From Acidobacteriota bacterium (GTDB lineage: Bacteria; Acidobacteriota; Terriglobia; Terriglobales; Acidobacteriaceae): 7,830 nt of DNA. Location: assembly GCA_021798655.1 (NCBI GenBank), contig JAJZFE010000123.1, forward strand, positions 1 through 7,830, written 5' to 3'. Below are positions 1 through 6,220 of this stretch, piece by piece. The notes beneath the pieces were generated by a model. The model searched no databases. It was not told the origin of the DNA and saw nothing but the letters and a program-made list of their open reading frames with translations. Position numbers and translations under genes: made by a program. Within the stretch, counting starts at the first letter, position 1, and the number at the start of each line of letters is the position of its first letter.

Positions 1-2019
1 CAGGGCCGGCTGCCCGGCGTGGATGGCCTGGTCCCACTGCTGCATCGCGCCGTGCGCCGCGCCGATGTTGTTCCACGCCTCGGCGGAGCGCGGGTTGAAC
101 CGGAGCGCGTTCTGCGCGGAGACGATGGACGCAGCGTACTGGGCCTGGCGGTACTGTTGCAGAGAGAGGTTGATCCACTGGGCTTCTGAAGCTTTGGTGG
201 TGAGTGCGATGGAGCCTGCGGGCCGGGCCAGTGCCATGCGCGCCACAGAGTCGTCGGGTGCGATGGCCAGCGTTGCCTGCGCGGCTGCGCGCGTGGCAGC
301 ATCGTCGCCTTCGGCCTCGCAGGTCTGGATGAGCACGTCGTGCTGCAGCAGGCGCAGCGGGTTGAGCTGCACGGCCTGTTCGAGCTGCGCGCGAGCCTCG
401 ATGAGCCGGCCGTGCTGCTGCAGCCAGCGGCCATAGTAGGCGTGCGGCTCGTCGGTCTGCGGTGCGAGGCTGATGGCGCGTTCGAAGTGTTGCTCCGCGT
501 CGAGTGTCCAGGCGGCAGCTGCCGCAGGCGTTGCGTGGCTGGCCAGTGCCTGGTCGGCGAGTGCGGCGTTGACGATGCCGAGGTTGATCTCCAGCGTGGG
601 ATAGTTTGGCGTGAGCGGCAGAGCGCGCTGGAAGTAGCTGAGCGCGTCGGTGTAGTTGCCGATGCCCATCTGCGCGAGCCCGTAGATCATCAGCCCGCGA
701 CCGTTCTGCGGCGACTTCAGCACGTCGTCGCGCCACAGCGACTCCTCGTCGAGCCAGACGCGGTTGCGCGTGTGGACTCCGTACGCGTAACCGCCGAGGC
801 AGAGCAGGCAGAGCGTGACGATGGCCGGCATGAGCTGCAACCGCTGAGCCTCCGTCGTGAGGCGCTGCAGCGCGAGCCAGCCGGCCCACACCGCAGCAAG
901 AATCAGCCCGACGAAGGAGAAGAACATGCGGTGGTCGTTTTCAACCTCTGACAACGGATAGAGCGACGTGGGCAGCTGCGTGATGACGAACCACAGCAGG
1001 CCGTACGCGATGGGATAGAGGCGCTGTCTGCGCGCGGTGACGACGATGGCTGCAAGCAGAGCAGCGACAAACAGCAGGCCCGCGACGGCGCGCAGGCTGA
1101 GGCCGGAGAAGACCTGCAGATCGGTATCGACGTTCAGGTGCACGGGCAGAAACAGCTCGGCAGAGTAGCGCAGCCACACGTAGGGCTGCGTCAGGCGGTA
1201 CTGCCACGGAGAGAGGATGGTGGGCGCGAAGGTCTTTGGCGTCATGGCCGCCTGCAGCAGCAGCAGCGCCACCGTGACGGCGATGGAGGGGAGCGCGGCC
1301 AGTGCACTCTTCTTCAGGCGCGAAGCGAGTGGAGAGGCGGCCTGCTCGAAGAAGTAGACATAGAGCAGCAGCAGCAGAGGGAAGACCGCAGCGGGTGGCT
1401 TGGAGAGCAGCGCCAGTGCGTACGGCAGCAGGTAGAGCCCGGTGCGGCGCTGCTGCGGGTGCCGCGCGTAGAGATAGAGTGCGGCCACGCAGCCGAGTGT
1501 GCAGTAGAGGTCGCCGCGCTGGATGACGTAGTTGACGGTCTCGGCCATCGCCGGATGCAGGCCGAACCAGGCCGCGCCCAGCAGTGCCAGCCACGGGTGT
1601 CCGGAGGCAGGCTCTGCGCCGCTGAGCGGGCTGGCGTTGAGCAGGCTGGCGTTGAGCAGGCTGCGATAGAGGCCGAAGACCGTGGCCACCAGCAGCAGGA
1701 AGGCGAGCAGCGTGCCGAAGTGATACCAGGGCAGCGCATAGCCGTTGCCGCTGAAGCGCTGGGCCAGGGCGTAGTCGAGCGCCAGCGTGGTGGAGACAAC
1801 GGGCCGGTAGGTGCGGTTGGCCGGCAGCACGCTGAAGGTGGTGGCGTCGGTGAAGAAGCGCGGCACGTTGTGCAGGCTGCGGATGGCCGGGTTGTCGACG
1901 ACGGTGTGGAAGTCGTCGAAGTGAAACGTATTGTGCAGCGAGTTGGCGTAGGCCAGCACGACGGCCAGCAGCAGGGCCGTGAGGGCAAGTCGGAGCCGGA
2001 TGCTTCGGGGCAGAGACAC
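1..2019 (-). CDS. TMTC-like polytopic membrane protein with C-terminal TPR repeats (3' end outside window)
   Basis: The open frame runs from a GTG at 2019 off the window edge, giving 673 codons without a stop. GGAG at 2026-2029 lies 6 nt upstream, and an in-frame TAA further upstream limits earlier starts. Residues 8-24 are hydrophobic. A luminal-type FDD motif follows (D35, D36), then NP at 43-44, YRP near 71-73, HP..E.V.Y...R at 155-168, SKPP at 206-209, PL.E..N.HR at 355-364, and R.RVW with LW.D at 418-431. About ten hydrophobic segments extend to residue 416. Residues 440-660 carry TPR-like helices, for example around 443-475, 507-540 and 615-648. This order matches the eukaryotic TMTC O-mannosyltransferases and their bacterial relatives, which are GT-C fold enzymes using polyprenyl-linked sugars, with the acidic pair in the first loop. 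The function is therefore inferred to be sugar transfer to exported proteins or glycans; acceptor and sugar are unknown. Three 15-bp units at 1621-1665 encode a small repeat. Confidence 0.85.
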   Translation of the reverse strand, partial: MSLPRSIRLRLALTALLLAVVLAYANSLHNTFHFDDFHTVVDNPAIRSLHNVPRFFTDATTFSVLPANRTYRPVVSTTLALDYALAQRFSGNGYALPWYHFGTLLAFLLLVATVFGLYRSLLNASLLNASPLSGAEPASGHPWLALLGAAWFGLHPAMAETVNYVIQRGDLYCTLGCVAALYLYARHPQQRRTGLYLLPYALALLSKPPAAVFPLLLLLYVYFFEQAASPLASRLKKSALAALPSIAVTVALLLLQAAMTPKTFAPTILSPWQYRLTQPYVWLRYSAELFLPVHLNVDTDLQVFSGLSLRAVAGLLFVAALLAAIVVTARRQRLYPIAYGLLWFVITQLPTSLYPLSEVENDHRMFFSFVGLILAAVWAGWLALQRLTTEAQRLQLMPAIVTLCLLCLGGYAYGVHTRNRVWLDEESLWRDDVLKSPQNGRGLMIYGLAQMGIGNYTDALSYFQRALPLTPNYPTLEINLGIVNAALADQALASHATPAAAAAWTLDAEQHFERAISLAPQTDEPHAYYGRWLQQHGRLIEARAQLEQAVQLNPLRLLQHDVLIQTCEAEGDDAATRAAAQATLAIAPDDSVARMALARPAGSIALTTKASEAQWINLSLQQYRQAQYAASIVSAQNALRFNPRSAEAWNNIGAAHGAMQQWDQAIHAGQPAL

Positions 2020-2088
2020 GATCAACTCCAGTAGATAGATCAGTTGCGGTGCCGGCTGCGGAGGGCCGGGACAATCTTGAACAAACCG

Positions 2089-2116
2089 TAATTATTTTTC
2101 TTCCAAAGCATATCAA
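2089..2116 (-). promoter_or_regulatory. Candidate promoter of the TMTC-like gene
   Basis: Read on the minus strand, TTGATA (2111-2116) matches the sigma-70 -35 consensus at five of six bases. It is followed after 16 bp by TAATTA (2089-2094), a poor -10. The segment is AT-rich compared with its surroundings, and the implied start would leave a leader of about 60 nt before the GTG at 2019. The -10 match is weak, so this is only a suggestion. Confidence 0.3.
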
Positions 2117-2188
2117 GCGTGTATGCTTGGGGAGTTTTCAAAACAATACTGCGCGGAAGATGTTGGGCTTCTCTGCCCCCGTCTGACC

Positions 2189-2206
2189 CCTGATCCACGG
2201 ATCAGG
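2189..2206. repeat. Perfect 8-bp inverted repeat in the divergent intergenic region
   Basis: CCTGATCC and GGATCAGG are separated by only AC. No T-run follows on either strand, so a terminator is unlikely. The site lies about 90 bp upstream of the DNRLRE remnant's start and about 170 bp upstream of the TMTC-like gene on the other strand. A dimeric regulator's operator is possible, as is chance. The rest of 2020-2295 shows no coding potential. Confidence 0.5.
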
Positions 2207-2295
2207 AGGGTAGGCAACTCGCAGGGACTGTCGGCCGGTGCGTGTTGACAAGGGTACGTGGTAGTGGACGCAGAGGCTGTTCAGGAGTGTTCGCG

Positions 2296-2651
2296 GTGAA
2301 GTGTTCAATCGGTCGGTGGCTGTCGGGGTTGGTTATTGTGGCGAGCCTGGGTTCACTGGCTGCTCATGCCTCTCAGGTGACGCTGTTCATCAATCAGATG
2401 AATGCGCCGGGTGCGGTTACGCTCTCGTCCGTCACGTCGGCCTGGTCGGTGTCGGCGGTCCTGTTCGCTTCGCTGCCGACGGTGGGCGCGCAGGTCGCAA
2501 CGTTTACTCCCGGAGCCTCGGGCACGTATGTCACGTTCGACGTGACGGCGGCGGTGCAGGGCTGGGCGCGACGCCGGTGATGACGAACAACCCGGCCAGT
2601 TCTTCTTTTTGCCTCGAGGTCAGCGGCAGTTCTCCACGCGGGCATCGCTGA
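2296..2651 (+). pseudogene. Broken DNRLRE-type secreted protein (frameshifted, truncated)
   Basis: A GTG at 2296 is preceded by CAGGAG (2282-2287) at 8 nt and opens a clear signal peptide: M-K-C, a hydrophobic stretch, then AAHA before a likely cleavage site. The mature part has features of the DNRLRE beta-sandwich domain of bacterial surface proteins: a strand rich in V/T/L, SAWS, an LPTVGA-like segment, and FDVTAAVQGW near its end. The frame stops at 2578-2580. In the family the chain continues after the Trp with a TNNxxxxFxLE-type stretch, and that is what the frame one base back encodes from 2568 (ATPVMTNN, then FCLEVSGSS). A single-base deletion around 2565-2570 explains this. The second frame also stops, at 2649-2651, before the end of a usual domain, so the 3' part is missing too. 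Assembly error is possible for the first break but would not restore the missing end. Confidence 0.6.
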
Positions 2652-2751
2652 TCGTTTTGCGTTACGTTGACAGGGGCATGTGCCATAGTGCTCTGCGGTA
2701 CCCAGAATTTCTCTATCCGATTCATATCAGGCTGTTGGACCGAATTTACTT

Positions 2752-5043
2752 ATGACTATCGCACCGTCGCAATCCGCGCCAATCCAGTCAACAGGCCACG
2801 AGCAGCGTCTCGGGCTGTCGAGTCTGGTTCGTTTCGCCGCAGGCTGTTCGAGCCTGTGTGCCGCCATCGCCGGGCTGATGATGGCGGCCCCGGTGGCCCG
2901 TGCACAGGGCATTCTTACCGTCACGCCGACGCGTGCGGCAGCGACGGTAGCCGGCACCGGCCTGGTTGGGTACTCCGGCGACGGCGGCGCGGCCAGTGCA
3001 GCGACCGTCGCGCAACCTGGTGCCGTGGCCTATGACAAGGCAGGCGATCTGTTCGTCGCCGACACGAACAACCACGTCATTCGCGAGATCACGCCCGGCG
3101 GCAGCATCAGCACGATTGCGGGCAATGGCTCGGAGGGCTTCTCCGGCGATGGCGGCGCTGCGACCTCGGCGCAGCTGGACACCCCGACCGGCATCGCGGT
3201 GGACGCCAGCGGCAATGTGTATGTGGCCGACTCGCACAACCAGCGGATCCGCAGGATCAGCGGTGGCACCATCACAACCGTTGCCGGCACGGGCACGCCC
3301 GGGTATGCCGGTGACGGCGGCGCGGCGACGGCGGCGCAGCTCTCGCTGCCGACCGGTGTCGCCGTGGATGCGGCCGGCAATGTGTATATCGCCGACACGA
3401 ACAACCACCGCATTCGCGAGATCGTTGGGGGCACCATCTCCACCATCGCAGGCGACGGCGAAGAGCTGTACGCGGGCGACGGTGGCGCGGCGACGGCGGC
3501 GTCGCTCGATTCGCCGACGGGCGTCGCAGTCAGCAGCACGGGCGCGGTGTATGTGGCCGACCGGTTGAACCATCGCGTGCGGATGTTTGCGGTTGGCGGA
3601 ACGATCTCGACGGTGGCGGGCAGCGGCGGGGCGAGCTTCTCCGGCGGCTTCTCCGGCGATGGCGCCAGCGCGGCTGCCGCAACGCTCGCGCGGCCCAGCG
3701 GCGTCAGCGTCGATGCCAACGGCAACGTCTACGTGGCGGATACGGACAACCATCGTGTGCGGCAGCTGGTAGCCGGCGGGGCCATCGCAACGGCCGTCGG
3801 CAACGGCCAGCAGGGCTATGCGGCCGATGGCGGCCCGGCCACCGGCGCAGGCCTGGACTCGCCGCGTTCGGCGGCACCGGACGCGCTGGGCAACCTGGCA
3901 GTAGCTGACACGCTCGATCAACGCATTCGCGCCGCGCAGCTGCCGACGCTCAGCTTCTCCAGCGACGCAGTGGGCATCGCCAGCGCGCCGCAGAGCATCA
4001 CGCTGACAAACACGGGCGGCGCGCCGATCACGGTGTCCTCGATTGGATTTGCAGGCAGCTTTACCACGGCCGCCGGCGGCAGCTGTACGGCACTGCCGAT
4101 CAGCCTGGGCCCCGGTGCCAACTGCACGCAGAACCTCGTCTTCCTGCCGACAGCTCCGGGTGCCGTGACGGGCTCGGTCATCGTCGGCGGCGCAGGCACC
4201 GTGCCGCAGACGGTTCTGCTGGCGGGCAACGGCATCAAGGCGGGCACGATCACGTCGCTGACCAGCAACGTTGCGCAGGCGCTGGCTAACCAGAGCATCA
4301 CGTTCACTGCGACGGTCGCACCGGCGGGGCTGGGCGTGCCGACGGGCAGCGTCACGTTCTACAACGGCTCCAGCGTGCTGGGGACGGTACCGGTCAGCGC
4401 AGGCATCGCGTCGGTATCCACGGCCACGCTGGCTACCGGTACCGATACGATCTCCGCGGTCTACAGCGGCGACGGCGACTTTACGACCAGCGGCTCCAAT
4501 CCGCTGGCGCAGCCGGTGGAGGACTTCACGCTGACGGTCTCCGGCGTGACGCTGCTGTCGGTGGTGCCGGGCAGCTCGGCCACGTTTACCGGCGTGCTGC
4601 AGTCGCTCGATGGGCCGTTCAGCTATCCGGTCACGCTGTCGCTCACAGGGCTGCCGCCTGGCGCGACGGCGACGTTCACGCCGCCGTCGGTGAACCTCGG
4701 CACGGGGCCGTCGAACGTGCAGCTAACAATCCAGACAGCGGCAACCGCTTCGGTGCACTACCCGGCACTATTTGGCGGCGGCACGCTTTCGCTGGCGCTG
4801 CTGCTGATGCCCTTCAGCGTCAGCCGCAGGCTGCGTCGTCGCGCGGGCCGTATGAAGTTCCTGCTCTCGTTTGGAATGTTGCTCAGTCTGGGTGGCGTTG
4901 CTGCGCTCAGCGGCTGCGGCTCGGGCAGTGGCCTGTTCGGCCAGCCGCCGCAGACCTATACGATCAACCTCATCGGCACTGCGAACGGCACGAACGGTGC
5001 CACGTTGCAGCACACCACCTCGGTCACGGTCACAGTGCAGTAA
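2752..5043 (+). CDS. Secreted NHL-repeat, ASH and Ig-like domain protein with C-terminal hydrophobic/GCG module
   Basis: 763 residues. The ATG at 2752 is the most upstream start, since an in-frame TAG lies at 2686-2688 with no other start codon between; its ribosome site is poor. A long n-region leads to a hydrophobic stretch and an A-R-A signal peptidase site after residue 51. Six NHL repeats of about 55 residues start near 65, 121, 176, 231, 287 and 347, each with a T-(V/I)-A-G strand, a GDGG-type loop, and GNVYVAD..N.RIR; the sixth is degenerate. They should form a six-bladed beta-propeller. Residues 399-495 resemble an ASH (choice-of-anchor D) domain with a likely C445-C458 disulfide. Residues 499-592 are Ig-like, with GSVTFYNG and YSGDGDF. 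A further beta-domain reaches about 665. The C-terminus has a hydrophobic segment (678-688), an Arg-rich linker (692-700), a second hydrophobic segment (703-719), L-S-G-C-G, and a Thr/Val-rich tail. The role is unknown: adhesion, a carbohydrate-binding scaffold, or envelope architecture. The barrel gene follows after 42 nt. Confidence 0.9.
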   Translation: MTIAPSQSAPIQSTGHEQRLGLSSLVRFAAGCSSLCAAIAGLMMAAPVARAQGILTVTPTRAAATVAGTGLVGYSGDGGAASAATVAQPGAVAYDKAGDLFVADTNNHVIREITPGGSISTIAGNGSEGFSGDGGAATSAQLDTPTGIAVDASGNVYVADSHNQRIRRISGGTITTVAGTGTPGYAGDGGAATAAQLSLPTGVAVDAAGNVYIADTNNHRIREIVGGTISTIAGDGEELYAGDGGAATAASLDSPTGVAVSSTGAVYVADRLNHRVRMFAVGGTISTVAGSGGASFSGGFSGDGASAAAATLARPSGVSVDANGNVYVADTDNHRVRQLVAGGAIATAVGNGQQGYAADGGPATGAGLDSPRSAAPDALGNLAVADTLDQRIRAAQLPTLSFSSDAVGIASAPQSITLTNTGGAPITVSSIGFAGSFTTAAGGSCTALPISLGPGANCTQNLVFLPTAPGAVTGSVIVGGAGTVPQTVLLAGNGIKAGTITSLTSNVAQALANQSITFTATVAPAGLGVPTGSVTFYNGSSVLGTVPVSAGIASVSTATLATGTDTISAVYSGDGDFTTSGSNPLAQPVEDFTLTVSGVTLLSVVPGSSATFTGVLQSLDGPFSYPVTLSLTGLPPGATATFTPPSVNLGTGPSNVQLTIQTAATASVHYPALFGGGTLSLALLLMPFSVSRRLRRRAGRMKFLLSFGMLLSLGGVAALSGCGSGSGLFGQPPQTYTINLIGTANGTNGATLQHTTSVTVTVQ

Positions 5044-5085
5044 GCGGATCTGCAGTCCACAAATCTTTTCAGGAGTCTGCCCCAA

Positions 5086-5661
5086 GTGCCACGTCTCTCC
5101 ATCTCCAGCGCCCTGGTCGTACTTACACTCTGTGCGGGTTCGCTGCACGCGCAGAAGGAAGGCCCGTCCAAGGTCGATCTTGCGGTGACGTACAGCACGG
5201 AGCGTGCACAGCGCGCGGGCACCTCGCAGAGTGTGTGGCTGCAGGGCGGCTCCATCGAACTGGGTGCCGACATGTGGCGCGGCTTCGGTATCGCCGCCGA
5301 TGTCACCGGGCTGCACACCAGCTCGATTGCAGGCACCGGGGTCTCGTTCTCGGAGGTGGTTGCAACGTTTGGGCCGCGCTACCGCTGGCACAACGGCCAT
5401 CGGCTCTCCGCATTCGGCGAGGCACTGGTGGGCGAAGGCGACGCGTTCTATAGCCTCGTGCCGGGTCAGCCCGTCGCGCAGAGCAGCACGAACAGCCTCG
5501 CGCTGAAGGTCGGCGGCGGCGCAGACTACTCCGTGTCGCAGCGCGTGGGCATCCGCGTGCTCGACGTGGCCTGGTCCAGAACGCAGTTCACCAACAGCAC
5601 CGATGCGATCCAGAACGACGTGCGCATCGGCGCTGGTGTCGTGGTCAAGTTCGGTCACTGA
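5086..5661 (+). CDS. Predicted outer-membrane beta-barrel protein
   Basis: 191 residues starting at a GTG, chosen because AGGAG (5071-5075) lies 10 nt upstream and the first 22 residues form a clean signal peptide (hydrophobic core at 9-18, S-L-H-A before Q23). The mature chain alternates polar and hydrophobic residues in several strand-like blocks, such as VDLAVTYS, SIELGADMW, IAADVTGL, SFSEVVATFGPRYRW, SLALKVGGGADYSV and VRIGAGVVVKF. These are separated by short turn-like or Gly/Ser/Asn-rich loops, giving roughly eight strands. That fits a small OmpA/OmpX-like barrel (the general OMP_b-brl group). The final strand ends KFGH, so it lacks the usual terminal aromatic but has Phe two residues before the end. 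The gene follows the NHL protein after 42 nt with no visible terminator, suggesting co-transcription and a shared role at the cell surface. No substrate or pore function can be assigned. Confidence 0.8.
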   Translation: MPRLSISSALVVLTLCAGSLHAQKEGPSKVDLAVTYSTERAQRAGTSQSVWLQGGSIELGADMWRGFGIAADVTGLHTSSIAGTGVSFSEVVATFGPRYRWHNGHRLSAFGEALVGEGDAFYSLVPGQPVAQSSTNSLALKVGGGADYSVSQRVGIRVLDVAWSRTQFTNSTDAIQNDVRIGAGVVVKFGH

Positions 5662-5675
5662 TGCACTGAAGACCG

Positions 5676-5727
5676 CTTACGCCCGGACGACGCTTGAGCC
5701 GGAGCCTTTCAAGCCTTGCGGGCGAAG
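5676..5727 (+). repeat. Nested inverted repeats downstream of the barrel gene
   Basis: An outer stem pairs CTT and CGCCCG (5676-5685, with A5679 bulged) with CGGGCGAAG (5719-5727). An inner stem pairs GCTTGA (5692-5697) with TCAAGC (5709-5714). The structure begins 14 nt after the barrel stop codon. No T-run follows, so it is not a canonical intrinsic terminator. It could stabilise the mRNA 3' end, assist factor-dependent termination, or be chance. Confidence 0.35.
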
Positions 5728-5806
5728 ACGCTCAGGGGCCGGTATCCGTGCGGCGTCGTGCAAAGAGTCCCTGAAGCGTCCAAAACATCTCCGACAAGGG
5801 GCACTC

Positions 5807-5830
5807 AAAAAGGCGGCACCTGGGTGTGCC
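5807..5830 (-). terminator. Weak intrinsic terminator candidate downstream of tRNA-Val
   Basis: On the minus strand, GGCAC pairs with GTGCC (5826-5830 and 5815-5819) around a 6-nt loop. Three bases then lead into five T residues (5807-5811 as A on the plus strand). It lies about 70 nt beyond the tRNA 3' end in the right orientation. The stem is only five pairs and the T-run is short, so efficiency is doubtful. Confidence 0.4.
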
Positions 5831-5901
5831 CTACGGAAAAGCTCCAGGGCGTGCAACGGACGTATGCCACTCGCCAAACTGGCTGGATTGTTGATGTTAG
5901 A

Positions 5902-5976
5902 TGGTGGGCACAGCAGGATTCGAACCTACGACTTCCACCGTGTGAAGGTGGCACTCTACCGCTGAGTTATGCGCCC
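5902..5976 (-). tRNA. tRNA-Val (anticodon CAC), CCA encoded
   Basis: The minus strand folds as a complete cloverleaf. The acceptor is GGGCGCA with TGTGCCC (one G-U pair), discriminator A, and a genomically encoded CCA at 5902-5904. The D-arm is ACTC/GAGT with an AGCGGTA loop. The anticodon stem is CCACC/GGTGG with loop TTCACAC, giving anticodon CAC, which reads the valine codon GTG. The variable region is 5 nt, and the T-arm is GTAGG/CCTGC with loop TTCGAAT. The body is 72 nt without CCA. No clear promoter is seen upstream (5977-6030). Confidence 0.95.
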
Positions 5977-6206
5977 TTGCCGGAGCCTGTCTGACCCCGG
6001 TGAGCGCGTCACCTGCGGGCAGACCCTGTCTTCCGGGGCTGTACGGTCGTCGTGCCTCCCACGGCACCACTTCCGTAGAGACAGAATACCACTCCGCCGG
6101 GTATCCGTGGCGGGCAAATCGCACATCCAACGCAGTTGGCTCTCCCGTCACGGCGCGTTCCTCCCCGCGCATCGCCCTCGGGAAGCGTCCAAATCCCTGT
6201 AACAGG

Positions 6207-6212
6207 TACAAT
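6207..6212 (+). promoter_or_regulatory. Candidate -10 element for a leaderless sigma-factor transcript
   Basis: TACAAT, five of six matches to the -10 consensus, lies 8 bp before the ATG at 6221. A start site 7-8 bp downstream would fall at or next to the ATG. There is no convincing Shine-Dalgarno sequence upstream of that ATG, which fits a leaderless mRNA. No recognisable -35 lies at 16-18 bp. Confidence 0.3.
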
Positions 6213-6220
6213 CGCCAAGA

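Noticed and set aside
941..2116. 391-codon open frame on the minus strand, and a 298-codon frame on the plus strand at 1138-2034
   Set aside because: Both are Arg/Ala/Pro- or Gln/Gly-rich with no recognisable motif. The remaining minus frame carries all TMTC and TPR motifs continuously from 2019 to 1, so these are shadows of that gene in GC-rich DNA.
2240..2290. A GGACGCAGAGGCT stretch reminiscent of the GEMM c-di-GMP riboswitch core
   Set aside because: The paired halves of the aptamer and the second conserved GGTAGC-type arm are absent; the ribosome site follows almost at once.
2242..2295. Upstream GTG (2242) as start of the DNRLRE protein
   Set aside because: It would put an Arg/Gly-rich leader ahead of the signal peptide and has no ribosome site. 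The GTG at 2296 has CAGGAG at 8 nt and starts directly with M-K and the hydrophobic core.
2667..2695. TTGACA at 2667-2672 as a promoter for the NHL gene
   Set aside because: The -35 match is perfect, but the bases 16-18 bp downstream show no -10, so the pair cannot be supported.
2788..3921. 377-codon minus-strand frame opposite the NHL repeats
   Set aside because: Its periodicity is a mirror of the repeated plus-strand gene; it has an Arg/Ala-rich composition and no recognisable protein features.
5603..5994. Open frames across the tRNA, such as 5716-5994 ending in a QQDSNLRLPPCEGG-like stretch and 5603-5965 with SRIRTYDFHRVKVALYR
   Set aside because: These peptides are the antisense translation of a tRNA gene, a known annotation artefact; the cloverleaf explains the sequence.
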